Source: Blastocatellia bacterium
GTDB lineage: Bacteria; Acidobacteriota; Blastocatellia; Pyrinomonadales; Pyrinomonadaceae
Reading direction: 5' to 3'
Length of the DNA: 11,654 nucleotides
Assembly (NCBI GenBank): GCA_003487805.1
Contig: DNNE01000094.1
Span: 8,429 to 20,082, forward strand
Below the pieces are notes generated by a model that saw only the letters and a program-made list of their open reading frames with translations, was not told the DNA's origin and did no database searches. Shown in pieces: positions 1 through 7,436 of this stretch. Positions within the stretch are counted from its first letter, which is position 1. Each line of letters begins with the position of its first letter. The position numbers were made by a program, and so were the translations under genes.

Positions 1-1495
1 GACCATCAGCGCCGAGCACCCAGACGGCACGCATCTGACCTGCCAACACCGGCGCTGTTGACGGCGCAAACCGACCTTCGCCGTTTTGCGGTGATGAAGA
101 GTTGTCGGCGCCATTCGCATTATCGGCCGTTCGTCGGCGCCCCTGACCATTCGCGTTGCCGGTTCCCGAGCCTGTTTTTTGTCCAGTCGCATCCTGTGGT
201 GTGAACCGAAGCGCAGCGTTCGGAACCTTGAGCACGTTGTTACGTTCGTCGATCGTGATCGTCAGATTGGCCGTCATGCCCGGTTTCAGTTTCTGTTCGG
301 GATTGCCGACATCGATCACGACGTTGTAGGTCACGACGTTCTGCACATTGGTCGGATTCAAACGCATCTGCTGAATCTTGCCGTCGAAGTCTTTACCTGG
401 AAACGCATCGACTGAAAATTTGACTGACTTTGCCTGCTCAACCAGACCGATGTCCGCTTGATCGATATTGGCGATCACCTGCATCTGAGTCAGGTCGTTG
501 GCGATCGTAAACAGTGTGGGCGCCGAAAGACTCGCAGCCACCGTCTGGCCGACGTCGACGGCGCGCGAGACGACGATGCCGTCGATCGGCGAAGAGATTG
601 TCGTGTGCGCCAGGTTCACTTCGGCGAGCTTAAGCGCGGCTTGTGCCTGTAGCACCTGAGCCTGGGCTTGCCCTACTTGTGCTTGCGATTGCTGCACCTG
701 TGCCTGGGATTGCTCAACCTGAGCCTGTGACTGCGCGATGCCGGCGCCGGACGCCGACTGTTCGCTCAACTGGGCCTGGCTTAGCTGGGCCGCCGCCTGG
801 TTGTATCGAGCTTCGGCAGTGCGGTAGGCCGTTTGCGCAATGTCATAATCCCGCTGTCCAATCACACCGCTTCTGAGCAGGGAATCCTCTTGTTTGAGGT
901 AGCTCATCGCATCGTCCTGCTGAGCTTTCAAGACAGCCAGATTGGCTTGAGCACCGGAGACGCCGGCTTGATTATTTTGCACGGTTGATTTGGCGGCGAG
1001 CCCTCGCGCCTGCGCATCGCTGACACCCGCGCGCGAATTGGTCACCGTGGCGCGCGCCTGTTGCAGACCGGCGTTTGCCAGTTGCAAATTCGCGCGCGCC
1101 TGATCGACCTGGGCTTTGGGGACGGCCGGATCAAGCTGCGCGACGATTTGGCCCTTGTGAACTACTGAGTTGAAATCGACGAAGAGAGCAGAGATCGTTC
1201 CCGAAGCCTGACTACCAACCTGTACCGTTGTAACCGCTTGAAGAGTTCCCGTCGCCGTGACGGTATTACGCAAGTTTCCTCTCTCGACTCTGGCGGTCAT
1301 GTATTGCGTGGAGCTGGTCTGGTTTCCCCAAAAGTAAAATGCTGCCATTCCCAAAATGACGAAGCCTGTGATTCCGATCATGATCGGCTTTCTTCGGCTG
1401 AGCACTTTCTTCCAACTGCGCTTTATCCGGCTCGCGCTTTTTTCGCCGCTCAATCCACTTACCAGCGGACGTGCACTTATTGTTTGCGTTGACAT
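1..1495 (-). CDS. Efflux periplasmic adaptor (MacA/HlyD-type), C-terminus cut by window edge
   Basis: This is the periplasmic adaptor (membrane fusion protein) of a tripartite efflux or export pump. It would bridge an inner-membrane transporter, MacB-like or RND, to a TolC-like outer membrane channel. The 498 residues in the window have the family order. There is a basic cytoplasmic N-terminus, one membrane anchor (about 37-56), and the first lipoyl half (about 86-121, ending in KGQIVAQLD). A long alpha-helical hairpin (about 125-297) follows. Its second arm is nearly pure Gln/Ala heptads (SQAQVEQ, SQAQVQQ, SQAQVGQ). The second lipoyl half carries SPIDGIVV (302-309), and a beta-barrel domain spans about 335-420. 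A Gly/Asn/Arg low-complexity insert (about 437-475) interrupts the membrane-proximal region before VWVLGADG. The ATG at 1495 has an AGGTG ribosome site about 6 nt upstream. The partner permease, ATPase and stop codon lie beyond position 1. Confidence 0.93.
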   Translation of the reverse strand, partial: MSTQTISARPLVSGLSGEKSASRIKRSWKKVLSRRKPIMIGITGFVILGMAAFYFWGNQTSSTQYMTARVERGNLRNTVTATGTLQAVTTVQVGSQASGTISALFVDFNSVVHKGQIVAQLDPAVPKAQVDQARANLQLANAGLQQARATVTNSRAGVSDAQARGLAAKSTVQNNQAGVSGAQANLAVLKAQQDDAMSYLKQEDSLLRSGVIGQRDYDIAQTAYRTAEARYNQAAAQLSQAQLSEQSASGAGIAQSQAQVEQSQAQVQQSQAQVGQAQAQVLQAQAALKLAEVNLAHTTISSPIDGIVVSRAVDVGQTVAASLSAPTLFTIANDLTQMQVIANIDQADIGLVEQAKSVKFSVDAFPGKDFDGKIQQMRLNPTNVQNVVTYNVVIDVGNPEQKLKPGMTANLTITIDERNNVLKVPNAALRFTPQDATGQKTGSGTGNANGQGRRRTADNANGADNSSSPQNGEGRFAPSTAPVLAGQMRAVWVLGADG

Positions 1496-1919
1496 GTGTT
1501 CACCTGGTCCAGCTCTTATTTCTCGTCGCTCCCGCTGCTGTGGCTGACAAAGCAATCGTGTCTTGCAACTTCAATCTCACGATTTCCGCCAGTTGGGGTT
1601 TTCCCCGATCGCAACCTACTTTCGGCAGTGATTACAAGCTCTGTACCACTAACTTTGGATACGCCACGTTTGACTCCAATTCCTGGTTACCGAGCAAGAA
1701 TCGCCATTTCTGAGCGATGTCGATCAGCCGTTGCCAGACCCGCGGTTTTGAAGGCAGACTAAGGATGTGGATTCTTACGCACAGTCTTTCAAACAAAAAG
1801 TATAGATACGAGCGGTGGGCCCCGGAACCCGCCGCCACACGATTCGGTATTCCCTACACATCCATGCCAGGCCGGTCTGTCTCGGGCCGGGAACATAAGG
1901 CATGCATCGGTCAGTTACC
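1496..1919. other. Intergenic region upstream of the efflux adaptor gene
   Basis: This 424-bp stretch holds no convincing gene. Short open frames exist on both strands, but none has a good ribosome site or a recognisable protein. It should contain the promoter of the minus-strand adaptor gene, and it receives the 3' end of the lmo0937-type gene. A degenerate palindromic motif lies at 1768-1783 and is described as a separate finding. I see no clear intrinsic terminator. Confidence 0.5.
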
Positions 1920-2060
1920 TTAGCGCCGGCCGCTGACCAGGTTGTAAATCAAGACGATCACAGCGATGACCAGCAGTATATGAATCAAACCGCCGCCGAA
2001 GTGACCGATGAATCCGAGTAACCACAAGATCACCAATATGACTATTATTGTCCACAACAT
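1920..2060 (-). CDS. lmo0937-type small membrane protein
   Basis: This 46-residue, very hydrophobic protein begins MLWTIIVILVILWLLG and ends in a short basic tail (SGRR). Two membrane segments (about 2-18 and 25-43) flank a Gly-rich turn, HFGGG. This matches the lmo0937 family of tiny two-pass membrane proteins, which are widespread in bacteria and often sit beside stress genes; their function is unknown. I chose the ATG at 2060 because the family starts MLWTI and the AAGGAG site then lies 11 nt upstream. An in-frame ATG at 2069 (adding MKQ) lies only 2 nt from that site. The gene starts 49 nt after the BON gene stop and is probably co-transcribed with it. A small hairpin (CGTCC-TTT-GGACG, 2088-2100) lies in that gap. 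Confidence 0.85.
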   Translation of the reverse strand: MLWTIIVILVILWLLGFIGHFGGGLIHILLVIAVIVLIYNLVSGRR

Positions 2061-2109
2061 TTGCTTCATTTCTCCTTTGGTTAAGTCCGTCCTTTGGACG
2101 AACGGCTTA

Positions 2110-2685
2110 CTAACCGGAAACGACAATCTGATTGTCGACTGACTTCACGCCGCGAACCGCCAATACCAAACGTTCAGCCTTTGTCCTGGCAGCCACGGAA
2201 TTGACGGTTCCGGTTAAAACGGCTCGAGCTTCGTTTATGGAAATCGAAACTGTAGTCATACCCGGTTCATCATTGAGTCTCTTGGTGGCGACTTCCTGCA
2301 TGTTCGCATCATCGCTTCCGCGGTCTCTTGGGTTTGGTTGCTGAATGATCACCGGCGCCGCTTGCGCGGGTTGCTGAATGATCACAGGCGCTTGCTGCGC
2401 CGGTTGTTGAATGATCGTGGTTGGCGGCTGGCGGCTGTTGGTTTGGCTGGCCGCCACATCAAGATTCGCGTTTCGGTTGGCTTCTTCATTCGCGTTTCTA
2501 TTCATGACGATATAGAAGACCGCGCCGATCGCAATGATCGCGAGAAACGCAATTATGGCGATCGTGCCTCCTGAAATGCGCGACTCGCTCGGACCGCTTT
2601 GTACTCGTTCGGTCAGAACCTCGCTCCGTTGACCGGGGCTGTTGACCACGACGTGCTTTTGTATTCTCTCTTCGTTGGAATCCAT
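2110..2685 (-). CDS. Single-pass BON-domain protein
   Basis: This is a 191-residue membrane-anchored protein. A polar N-terminal segment (1-37) precedes one membrane helix (about 40-61). A Asn/Ala/Gln linker contains three near-identical units of the type IIQQPAQQAPV (about 91-117). A C-terminal BON domain (about 125-190) carries ISINEARAVLTGTVNSVAARTKAERLVLAVRGV and ends DNQIVVSG. BON domains are found in OsmY-like and other envelope proteins and are thought to bind phospholipids or membranes. The linker length suggests the domain is held at a distance from the bilayer. The ATG has AAGGAG about 7 nt upstream. It lies 68 nt downstream of the Gln-rich gene on the same strand, with a strong hairpin in between. 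It is probably part of the same stress-linked cluster. The binding partner is unknown. Confidence 0.88.
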   Translation of the reverse strand: MDSNEERIQKHVVVNSPGQRSEVLTERVQSGPSESRISGGTIAIIAFLAIIAIGAVFYIVMNRNANEEANRNANLDVAASQTNSRQPPTTIIQQPAQQAPVIIQQPAQAAPVIIQQPNPRDRGSDDANMQEVATKRLNDEPGMTTVSISINEARAVLTGTVNSVAARTKAERLVLAVRGVKSVDNQIVVSG

Positions 2686-2712
2686 AGAGTTCTCCTTCTC
2701 GATATAGCTGAC

Positions 2713-2745
2713 GGGAAACGCGGCGTTAGATCGCCGCGCTTTCCC
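2713..2745 (-). terminator. Strong hairpin between Gln-rich and BON genes
   Basis: GGGAAACGCGGCG (2713-2725) pairs with CGCCGCGCTTTCCC (2732-2745) across a 6-nt loop, with one bulged base. On the minus strand it begins 8 nt after the Gln-rich gene stop codon, where a terminator would sit. However, no U-tract follows it on that strand, and the T-richer flank (TTATTCGTTT) is on the plus-strand side. It may be a partial terminator, a processing site or a 3'-end stabiliser that lowers expression of the BON and lmo0937-type genes relative to the first gene. Confidence 0.5.
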
Positions 2746-2753
2746 TTATTCGT

Positions 2754-3878
2754 TTAGAAACGTGCCAGATTGAGGACTTGGGACAAGATGGCCGACAAGA
2801 TCGAATAGTTACCGTTAGAGTAGTTGCCATATTGCGAGCGGCTGTTGTAGCCGTCGTCATAGCCGCGACGAAATCCCTCGCGGAAGTAATAGCTGTACTC
2901 GGTCTGGGCTACGTAGTAACCGTTGTAGCCATAGTTCGCATCCTGGTAGGCATAAGAGTTTTGATAGCTGCTGTTGCGATAGCGGTCCTGGCGATCGGCC
3001 TGCCCAGCCTGAAATCCCTCGTCATAACCGTAGTTCACGGCTTGGCGGAGGAGATCTGCGCCGTACTGATTTGTCTGGTAGGACCTGCCGCCGCGTGAGT
3101 AACGATAGTTGGCGGCTGAATAGAAGTTAGGATCGTTATTGTAATCATAAGAACGCGCGTTCCAATCGACTATCTGCTGACGCCGGCGTTCCAGATACTG
3201 TTGCTGAAAGCGATATTGCGCCGTGCGGTTCTGCTGCTGAAGCAGGGCTGAACGCTGTGACCACAGACCATCCTGGCTTTGAACTTGTTGGCGATAGAGC
3301 GACAGCCGCTGTTGTTGCTGGGCGTTAATTTGCTGGCGCTGCTGTGAGAGCCGCTGATCCTGTTGTTGCCGTCCTATGCGCTCACCATTTGCTGTGCGCT
3401 GCTGTTGCAGCTGTTGAGCAGCCTGCTGTTGCTGAGCGGCCTGCTGTTGTTGAGCGGTCTGTTGTTCCTGCGTACGCTGTCGTCGCCGGTCAACCTGCTG
3501 TTGCTGCACGGCCTGCTGCTGTTGCTGCGTCGCCTGTGTTTGCTGCTGCCGCTGGACACGCTGTTGTTGCTGCGTGGCCTGTTGCTGTTGTTGCGTGGCC
3601 TGCTGTTGCTGCTGCCGTTGTGCGCGCTGTTGTTTCTGCGCCGCTTGCTGCTGCTGTTGCGTGGCCTGCTGTTGCTGCTGTCGTTGAACGCGCTGTTGTT
3701 GCTTCTGTTCTTTCTTCGGCGGCTCTACCTTTTGTTCCTTTTCCTTCTTTTGCTTGTCCTGCTGGTTTTGATCTTGCTGGTGAGCGTTGACTGGAATAGT
3801 CATTCCCAGTAATGCCACCCCACCGATGACAATCGCCACCAGTATTCGCTTCAGGTTATTAACTTTCATTTCTAACAT
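2754..3878 (-). CDS. Secreted Gln-rich protein with C-terminal YR/G-rich module
   Basis: This 374-residue protein has a signal peptide (1-32; hydrophobic core ILVAIVIGGVALLGM, likely cleaved after VNA). A Lys/Glu/Gln stretch follows (34-60), and then a long Gln-rich tract (about 58-230) built from irregular units such as RQQQQQATQQQQQA with interspersed Arg, Ala and Thr. Both CAG and CAA codons are used. The C-terminus is Tyr/Asn/Arg-rich. Residues about 271-345 (YGADLLRQAVNYGYDEG ... YYFREGFRRGYDDGYN) match the module repeated twice in the protein at 9744-10436. The Gln-rich part is probably a coiled coil or disordered. The function is unknown; secretion and composition suggest an envelope or matrix protein. 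The ATG at 3878 has an AAGGGG site about 8 nt upstream, and an in-frame ATG three codons later is possible. It is the first gene of a minus-strand cluster and has its own motif-bearing promoter. Confidence 0.85.
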   Translation of the reverse strand: MLEMKVNNLKRILVAIVIGGVALLGMTIPVNAHQQDQNQQDKQKKEKEQKVEPPKKEQKQQQRVQRQQQQQATQQQQQAAQKQQRAQRQQQQQATQQQQQATQQQQRVQRQQQTQATQQQQQAVQQQQVDRRRQRTQEQQTAQQQQAAQQQQAAQQLQQQRTANGERIGRQQQDQRLSQQRQQINAQQQQRLSLYRQQVQSQDGLWSQRSALLQQQNRTAQYRFQQQYLERRRQQIVDWNARSYDYNNDPNFYSAANYRYSRGGRSYQTNQYGADLLRQAVNYGYDEGFQAGQADRQDRYRNSSYQNSYAYQDANYGYNGYYVAQTEYSYYFREGFRRGYDDGYNSRSQYGNYSNGNYSILSAILSQVLNLARF

Positions 3879-4005
3879 TGCATTTTCCCCTTCTTGTTTG
3901 CAGTCTTCGGGCCGCTCCTGGCAAGAACAAACGGCACAAGAAAGAGGGTCACGGGCCTGGTCTCGGGTGTCGAGAGTGGTTTGTCTAAAGAACGACTGTG
4001 CTTAC

Positions 4006-4046
4006 GTTAAGCCAATTAAGGAAGACCGTCTGTGCGCCAACACACA
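4006..4046 (-). promoter_or_regulatory. Palindrome plus -10 upstream of Gln-rich gene
   Basis: Read on the minus strand, the palindrome is TGTGTGTTGGCGCACA (4046-4031) followed by GAC. After 19 nt from the CACA half comes CTTAAC (4011-4006), a plausible -10. The predicted start near 3999 leaves a leader of about 120 nt to the ATG at 3878. Orientation and spacing match the copies upstream of three other units in this window. Confidence 0.6.
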
Positions 4047-4119
4047 GAGTGTGGAAATAAGCACCACGGCATCATGATCCAGTGAAGGCTCTCATTTTTG
4101 AGTAATGAAGGTTATGATA

Positions 4120-4160
4120 TGTGTGTTAACGCACAGACTGGCGCTTGCGCCGGGTCTAAC
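4120..4160 (+). promoter_or_regulatory. Best palindrome copy plus -10, toward desaturase
   Basis: TGTGTGTTAACGCACA (4120-4135) is followed by GAC. Exactly 19 nt after the CACA half lies TCTAAC (4155-4160). The spacer itself contains a small perfect hairpin, GGCGC-TT-GCGCC (4140-4151), not seen in the other copies. The palindrome is centred about 40 bp upstream of the expected transcription start, the position of a class II activator site. The next coding start is at 4501, which implies a long leader or an unrecognised short transcript. Confidence 0.6.
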
Positions 4161-4449
4161 CTACAGAGGTAGGACAGTTTATCCCCGAAACGAGAGGCAA
4201 AAGTGCCACTCGGACCCGCCCGCTGTTCTCTGCGTCGACGACGATGAGGACCCCACGTGATGTTGGTCACTCTAATTAAGGATCGTATTCGTTGAAGGCA
4301 AAGCCGCACGCCGCGAGCGATTACTGTACATTGGGATGGGTTAATTGAAACAATGATTAGTGAATTCACCAGCATTGGCGTTACCAGCTTGAGTTGTGGG
4401 GCAAAAAACGACCGTGAAACATCCTGATGCATTGGCACGTTCATTGCTG

Positions 4450-4465
4450 TGTGCGATAGCGCACA
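4450..4465 (+). promoter_or_regulatory. Palindrome variant just upstream of desaturase
   Basis: TGTGCGATAGCGCACA is a near-perfect dyad (only the central base pairs break symmetry) with the same TGTG-N8-CACA spacing. It lacks the GAC extension and has no -10-like sequence at the expected distance. It ends 35 nt before the GTG start, so it may be an operator inside the transcript driven from 4120-4160, or the site of a second promoter. Confidence 0.5.
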
Positions 4466-4500
4466 TTTAAGTTGTTGAGGGTCGGTTGGAGGAGTATTAA

Positions 4501-5607
4501 GTGACGTTACGGACGACTACCGGAGATTCAGATCGCCGATTAACTTTCGCGAGGGACAATAGTTTTCAATTGGAACTCAGGCGAAGGGTGGTTGAATACT
4601 TTAACGACACCGGTCGGCGCCAGCGCGATTGCCCGGAGATGTATCTGAAAACGGCGATCATTCTGACAGTCTTTGTTTCCTTCTACCTCCTTCTGGTTCT
4701 GGTGGCGACAACCTGGTGGCAGGCGCTGCCGTTGGCCATTCTGCTGGGGCTATCAATGGCGGCTATCGGATTCAATATTGAACACGACGGCAGTCATCAA
4801 GCCTATTCGAAACGCGCCTGGATAAACCGCGTCATGGCAATGACCATGGATCTGATTGGCGCTAGTTCCTATGTCTGGCACTGGAAACATGTGGTGGTCC
4901 ACCACACCTACACAAACTTGACGGGACACGACGCCGACATTGAACTCGGCTTTCTCGGCCGGCTGACGCCGCATCAAAAGCGGTTAGGGTTTCACCGGTG
5001 GCAGCACTTTTACTTGTGGCCGTTATACGGAGTGAACGTCATCAAATGGCACCTCTATGATGATTTCCGTGACGTTATTCTCGGCCGGATCGGCTCGCAC
5101 CGAATGCCGCGACCAAAGCGTTGGGAGTTAGTCAGCTTTATCTGTGCCAAGGCTTTTTTCTTCGCGATCGCCTTTGCGGTCCCGCTGTTGTTCCACCGCA
5201 TCTGGGTTGTGTTCTTGTTCTATGTCGTAACAGTCTCAGTAGCGGGTGTGGTTGTCAGTGTGGTGTTTCAACTGGCCCATTGTGTTGAAGAGGCTGAGTT
5301 CCCATTACCTCAAAAAGACTCGAGTTCGGTGGCCACTCCCTGGGCCATACATCAGACCGAAACCACCGTGGACTTTGCCCGCCGTAGCCGGGTGGAGAGC
5401 TGGCTCCTGGGCGGCTTGAATTTCCAGATTGAGCACCACCTTTTCCCTCGGGTTTGTCACACCAACTATCCGGCCATCTCGAAAATAGTGGAACAGACGT
5501 GTCGAGAGTTTAACGTTAAATACAGAGAGCACATCTCCTTTCGCGACGGAATCGCATCGCATTTCCGTTGGCTACGGCGCATGGGTGCGCCGCCGGCTGT
5601 GGCTTGA
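4501..5607 (+). CDS. Membrane fatty acid desaturase (DesA/linoleoyl-CoA desaturase-like)
   Basis: This is an integral membrane di-iron desaturase that would introduce a double bond into fatty acyl chains, using an external electron donor. The three histidine boxes are present: H95-DGS-H99, H130-VVV-H134-H135, and Q309-IE-H312-H313. Supporting histidines sit in QLAH (260) and in the HQTETT segment (284). Membrane segments lie at about 50-70, 74-92, 212-231 and 234-256. At 368 residues it has the normal length of the COG3239 group, and it lacks the fused cytochrome b5 domain of many front-end desaturases. The GTG start has a GGAGGAG site 6 nt upstream (4488-4494). The gene is followed after 104 nt, with no terminator visible, by a B12 radical SAM gene, so a joint role in membrane lipid modification is likely. 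The position of the double bond cannot be told from sequence alone. Confidence 0.93.
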   Translation: MTLRTTTGDSDRRLTFARDNSFQLELRRRVVEYFNDTGRRQRDCPEMYLKTAIILTVFVSFYLLLVLVATTWWQALPLAILLGLSMAAIGFNIEHDGSHQAYSKRAWINRVMAMTMDLIGASSYVWHWKHVVVHHTYTNLTGHDADIELGFLGRLTPHQKRLGFHRWQHFYLWPLYGVNVIKWHLYDDFRDVILGRIGSHRMPRPKRWELVSFICAKAFFFAIAFAVPLLFHRIWVVFLFYVVTVSVAGVVVSVVFQLAHCVEEAEFPLPQKDSSSVATPWAIHQTETTVDFARRSRVESWLLGGLNFQIEHHLFPRVCHTNYPAISKIVEQTCREFNVKYREHISFRDGIASHFRWLRRMGAPPAVA

Positions 5608-5711
5608 CGAGACGAGCAGCCTCGGAAGCTGGATTTGCTTATTGACCACCAGACTGATGAGAAACTTTCAACCAACGATGCTTGTCGGTGACGCGACGTA
5701 AAGGAGAAGCC

Positions 5712-7196
5712 ATGAAGGTGTTATTGGTCAACCCGGAATTTCCCGACACGTATTGGAGCTTTCGCCACGCGTTGCCGTTCGAAGGCACGCGCTCTGCTTT
5801 TCCTCCGTTGGGATTGTTAACTGTCTCGGCTCTGCTGCCGCCGTCCTGGGAGCGAAGGTTGGTTGATCTGAACGTGCAATCACTCAAGTCTCGCGACATC
5901 GAGTGGGCCGACATGGTCTTTGCGACGGCCATGTTGGTGCAAAAGGATTCGTTGCGAGAAGTCGTGAAACGATGTAAGGCGCGCGGCAAACGCGTTGTCC
6001 TCGGCGGTCCTTACGTAACAACCACCGTAGAAGAATTGCCGGACGCCGATCACATTTTTCTCGGTGAGGCTGAGACGACCATCCCGCAGTTCGTCGACGA
6101 TCTGGCTCGTGGCGAGGCCAAGCGCACTTACCAGGCCGCAGAACGGCCGCCGCTTTCCGCCACCCCCCTGGCGCACTTTCAACTCGCAAATATGAAACGC
6201 TACAGCGCGATGTCGATTCAATACTCGCGCGGTTGTCCTTTCTCTTGCGAATTCTGCGACATCATCGAGATTTACGGCCGAGTTCCGCGCACCAAGAGCA
6301 ACCAGCAGATGATCGCTGAATTTGACGCGTTGCGCGATCTTGGTTGGCGCGGCACAGTCTTTATTGTTGATGACAACTTCATCGGTAACAAGAAAAATGT
6401 GCGTCTACTGTTGCCTGAAATCGCAAAATGGCAGGAGGCGAATGGCCATCCCTTTTCACTGATGACCGAATCAAGCGTGAATCTTGCGGACGACGAACTG
6501 CTGCTCGAGAGCATGCGAGACGCCGGCTTCCGGAGCGTGTTCGTCGGGATTGAAACTCCGGTTGAAGAAAGCTTGAAAGAAGCTCAGAAGTCACAGAACC
6601 GCGGCAACCTGCTCGACTCAGTCAAGAAGATCCAAAGCTATGGCATGGAAGTCATGGCGGGCTTCATCGTCGGCTTTGACAACGATCCTGAGGACATTTT
6701 TGAGCGACAGATCGATTTTATTCGCAAGAGCGCCATACCTCTCGCAATGGTAGGCCTGCTCAACGCGCTGCCTGATACCCAGCTGTGGAAGCGACTTGAG
6801 CGCGAAGGTCGCCTGCTTGGTGAAGCTTCAGGAAACAACACCGTCTGCACCCTCAATTTCAAAACCCGAATGGACCCGAAGCTTTTGATTCAGGGCTATC
6901 AGAGAATTATGCGGACGATCTACAGTCCGCGCGAGTACTATGCGCGGGCGCTGGATTCGATGCGCCGGACGGCGCGGATAATCTCTGAGCCACAACGCTA
7001 CAACCCTTTCAAGGCCCTCGCCTCATTTACGCGCATCATGCTGACGCTCGGGGTGTTGGATCGCGAGCGCCGGGAATTCTGGCGATTCTTCACGCAAACC
7101 CTCATAAAGCATCGTCAAACATTTGTTCACTCGCTAAGGCTGGCGGCGATGGGGTATCACTTTCGCAAGTTGAACAACTTGTACGGCGAAAATTAG
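5712..7196 (+). CDS. B12-binding radical SAM protein, HpnP-like with DUF4070 C-terminus
   Basis: This 494-residue protein has an N-terminal cobalamin-binding domain (about 1-135: NPEFPDTYWSF, then FPPLGLLTVSALLP and the GGPYVTT and FLGEAE segments). A radical SAM core follows, with the iron-sulfur cluster motif C175-PFS-C179-EF-C182 and downstream strands VFIVDDNFIGNK, VFVGIETP and GFIVGFDND. A C-terminal region (about 355-480) resembles DUF4070. From memory, the architecture and several motifs match the group that contains HpnP, the hopanoid C-2 methylase. That group also has many uncharacterised members, so I leave the symbol blank. The product is likely a methylated or rearranged lipid or secondary metabolite. 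I chose the ATG at 5712 because AAAGGAG lies 5 nt upstream; a TTG 30 nt earlier would place the ribosome site inside the gene. Confidence 0.9.
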   Translation: MKVLLVNPEFPDTYWSFRHALPFEGTRSAFPPLGLLTVSALLPPSWERRLVDLNVQSLKSRDIEWADMVFATAMLVQKDSLREVVKRCKARGKRVVLGGPYVTTTVEELPDADHIFLGEAETTIPQFVDDLARGEAKRTYQAAERPPLSATPLAHFQLANMKRYSAMSIQYSRGCPFSCEFCDIIEIYGRVPRTKSNQQMIAEFDALRDLGWRGTVFIVDDNFIGNKKNVRLLLPEIAKWQEANGHPFSLMTESSVNLADDELLLESMRDAGFRSVFVGIETPVEESLKEAQKSQNRGNLLDSVKKIQSYGMEVMAGFIVGFDNDPEDIFERQIDFIRKSAIPLAMVGLLNALPDTQLWKRLEREGRLLGEASGNNTVCTLNFKTRMDPKLLIQGYQRIMRTIYSPREYYARALDSMRRTARIISEPQRYNPFKALASFTRIMLTLGVLDRERREFWRFFTQTLIKHRQTFVHSLRLAAMGYHFRKLNNLYGEN

Positions 7197-7256
7197 CCTC
7201 GACAAAGTTCATTCACGACCTTTCATCAAAACATCCGTGTCTTTGGAAATGACACA

Positions 7257-7383
7257 CCTGAATCATCAACCTAAGCTTCGTGTCTTTTCGTGATTCATGG
7301 TTTGTGTGACTTCGTGGTTTGGTATTGGTCGATTCGCCAGCAAAGCACACCACGAAAAAAACACGAACAAAAACCAATCCACC
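7257..7383 (+). repeat. Dispersed CACGAA-type intergenic repeat, copy A
   Basis: This element of about 125 bp is matched, in inverted orientation, by copy B at 11198-11323. Aligned blocks include GTGTCTTTTCGTGAT, TTCGTGG, CAAAGCAC, CCACGAAAAA and AAAACCAATCC, with ordered, near-equal spacing. The element is internally palindromic: TTCGTGTCTTTTCGTGAT (7277-7294) pairs imperfectly with 7349-7367. It has no coding capacity, so it resembles a REP/MITE-like non-autonomous element. Similar CACGAA-rich repeats occur in many environmental genomes; I recall this but have not checked it. Confidence 0.75.
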
Positions 7384-7436
7384 CGAAAGCGCGCAGGTCG
7401 AGATGAGTCTAGTATGTTTTTGCCGTGTCTTCTATA

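Larger units (their letters stand above)
3879..4500. other. Divergent intergenic region with three palindromic motifs
   Basis: This 622-bp gap separates the minus-strand Gln-rich cluster from the plus-strand desaturase pair. It contains three copies of the TGTG-N8-CACA palindrome, annotated separately. The stretch 4161-4449 has no gene I believe in: the minus-strand frame at 4112-4444 has no family resemblance and covers promoter elements. If the promoter at 4120-4160 drives the desaturase, its leader is about 330 nt long and could carry regulation, but I see no known riboswitch in it. Confidence 0.5.

Noticed and set aside
1471..1923. Several short frames in the intergenic region right of the adaptor gene
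   Set aside because: No ribosome sites, no recognisable proteins, overlapping frames on both strands.
3344..3812. Two long plus-strand frames rich in Leu or Ala/Val opposite the Gln-rich gene
   Set aside because: They are reverse-complement shadows of CAG/CAA repeats (CTG/TTG), lack ribosome sites, and have purely repetitive composition.
4112..4444. Minus-strand open frame of 110 codons between the divergent clusters
   Set aside because: It resembles no family I know, has odd composition (RRRRREQR next to hydrophobic stretches), and overlaps the promoter motif at 4120-4160.
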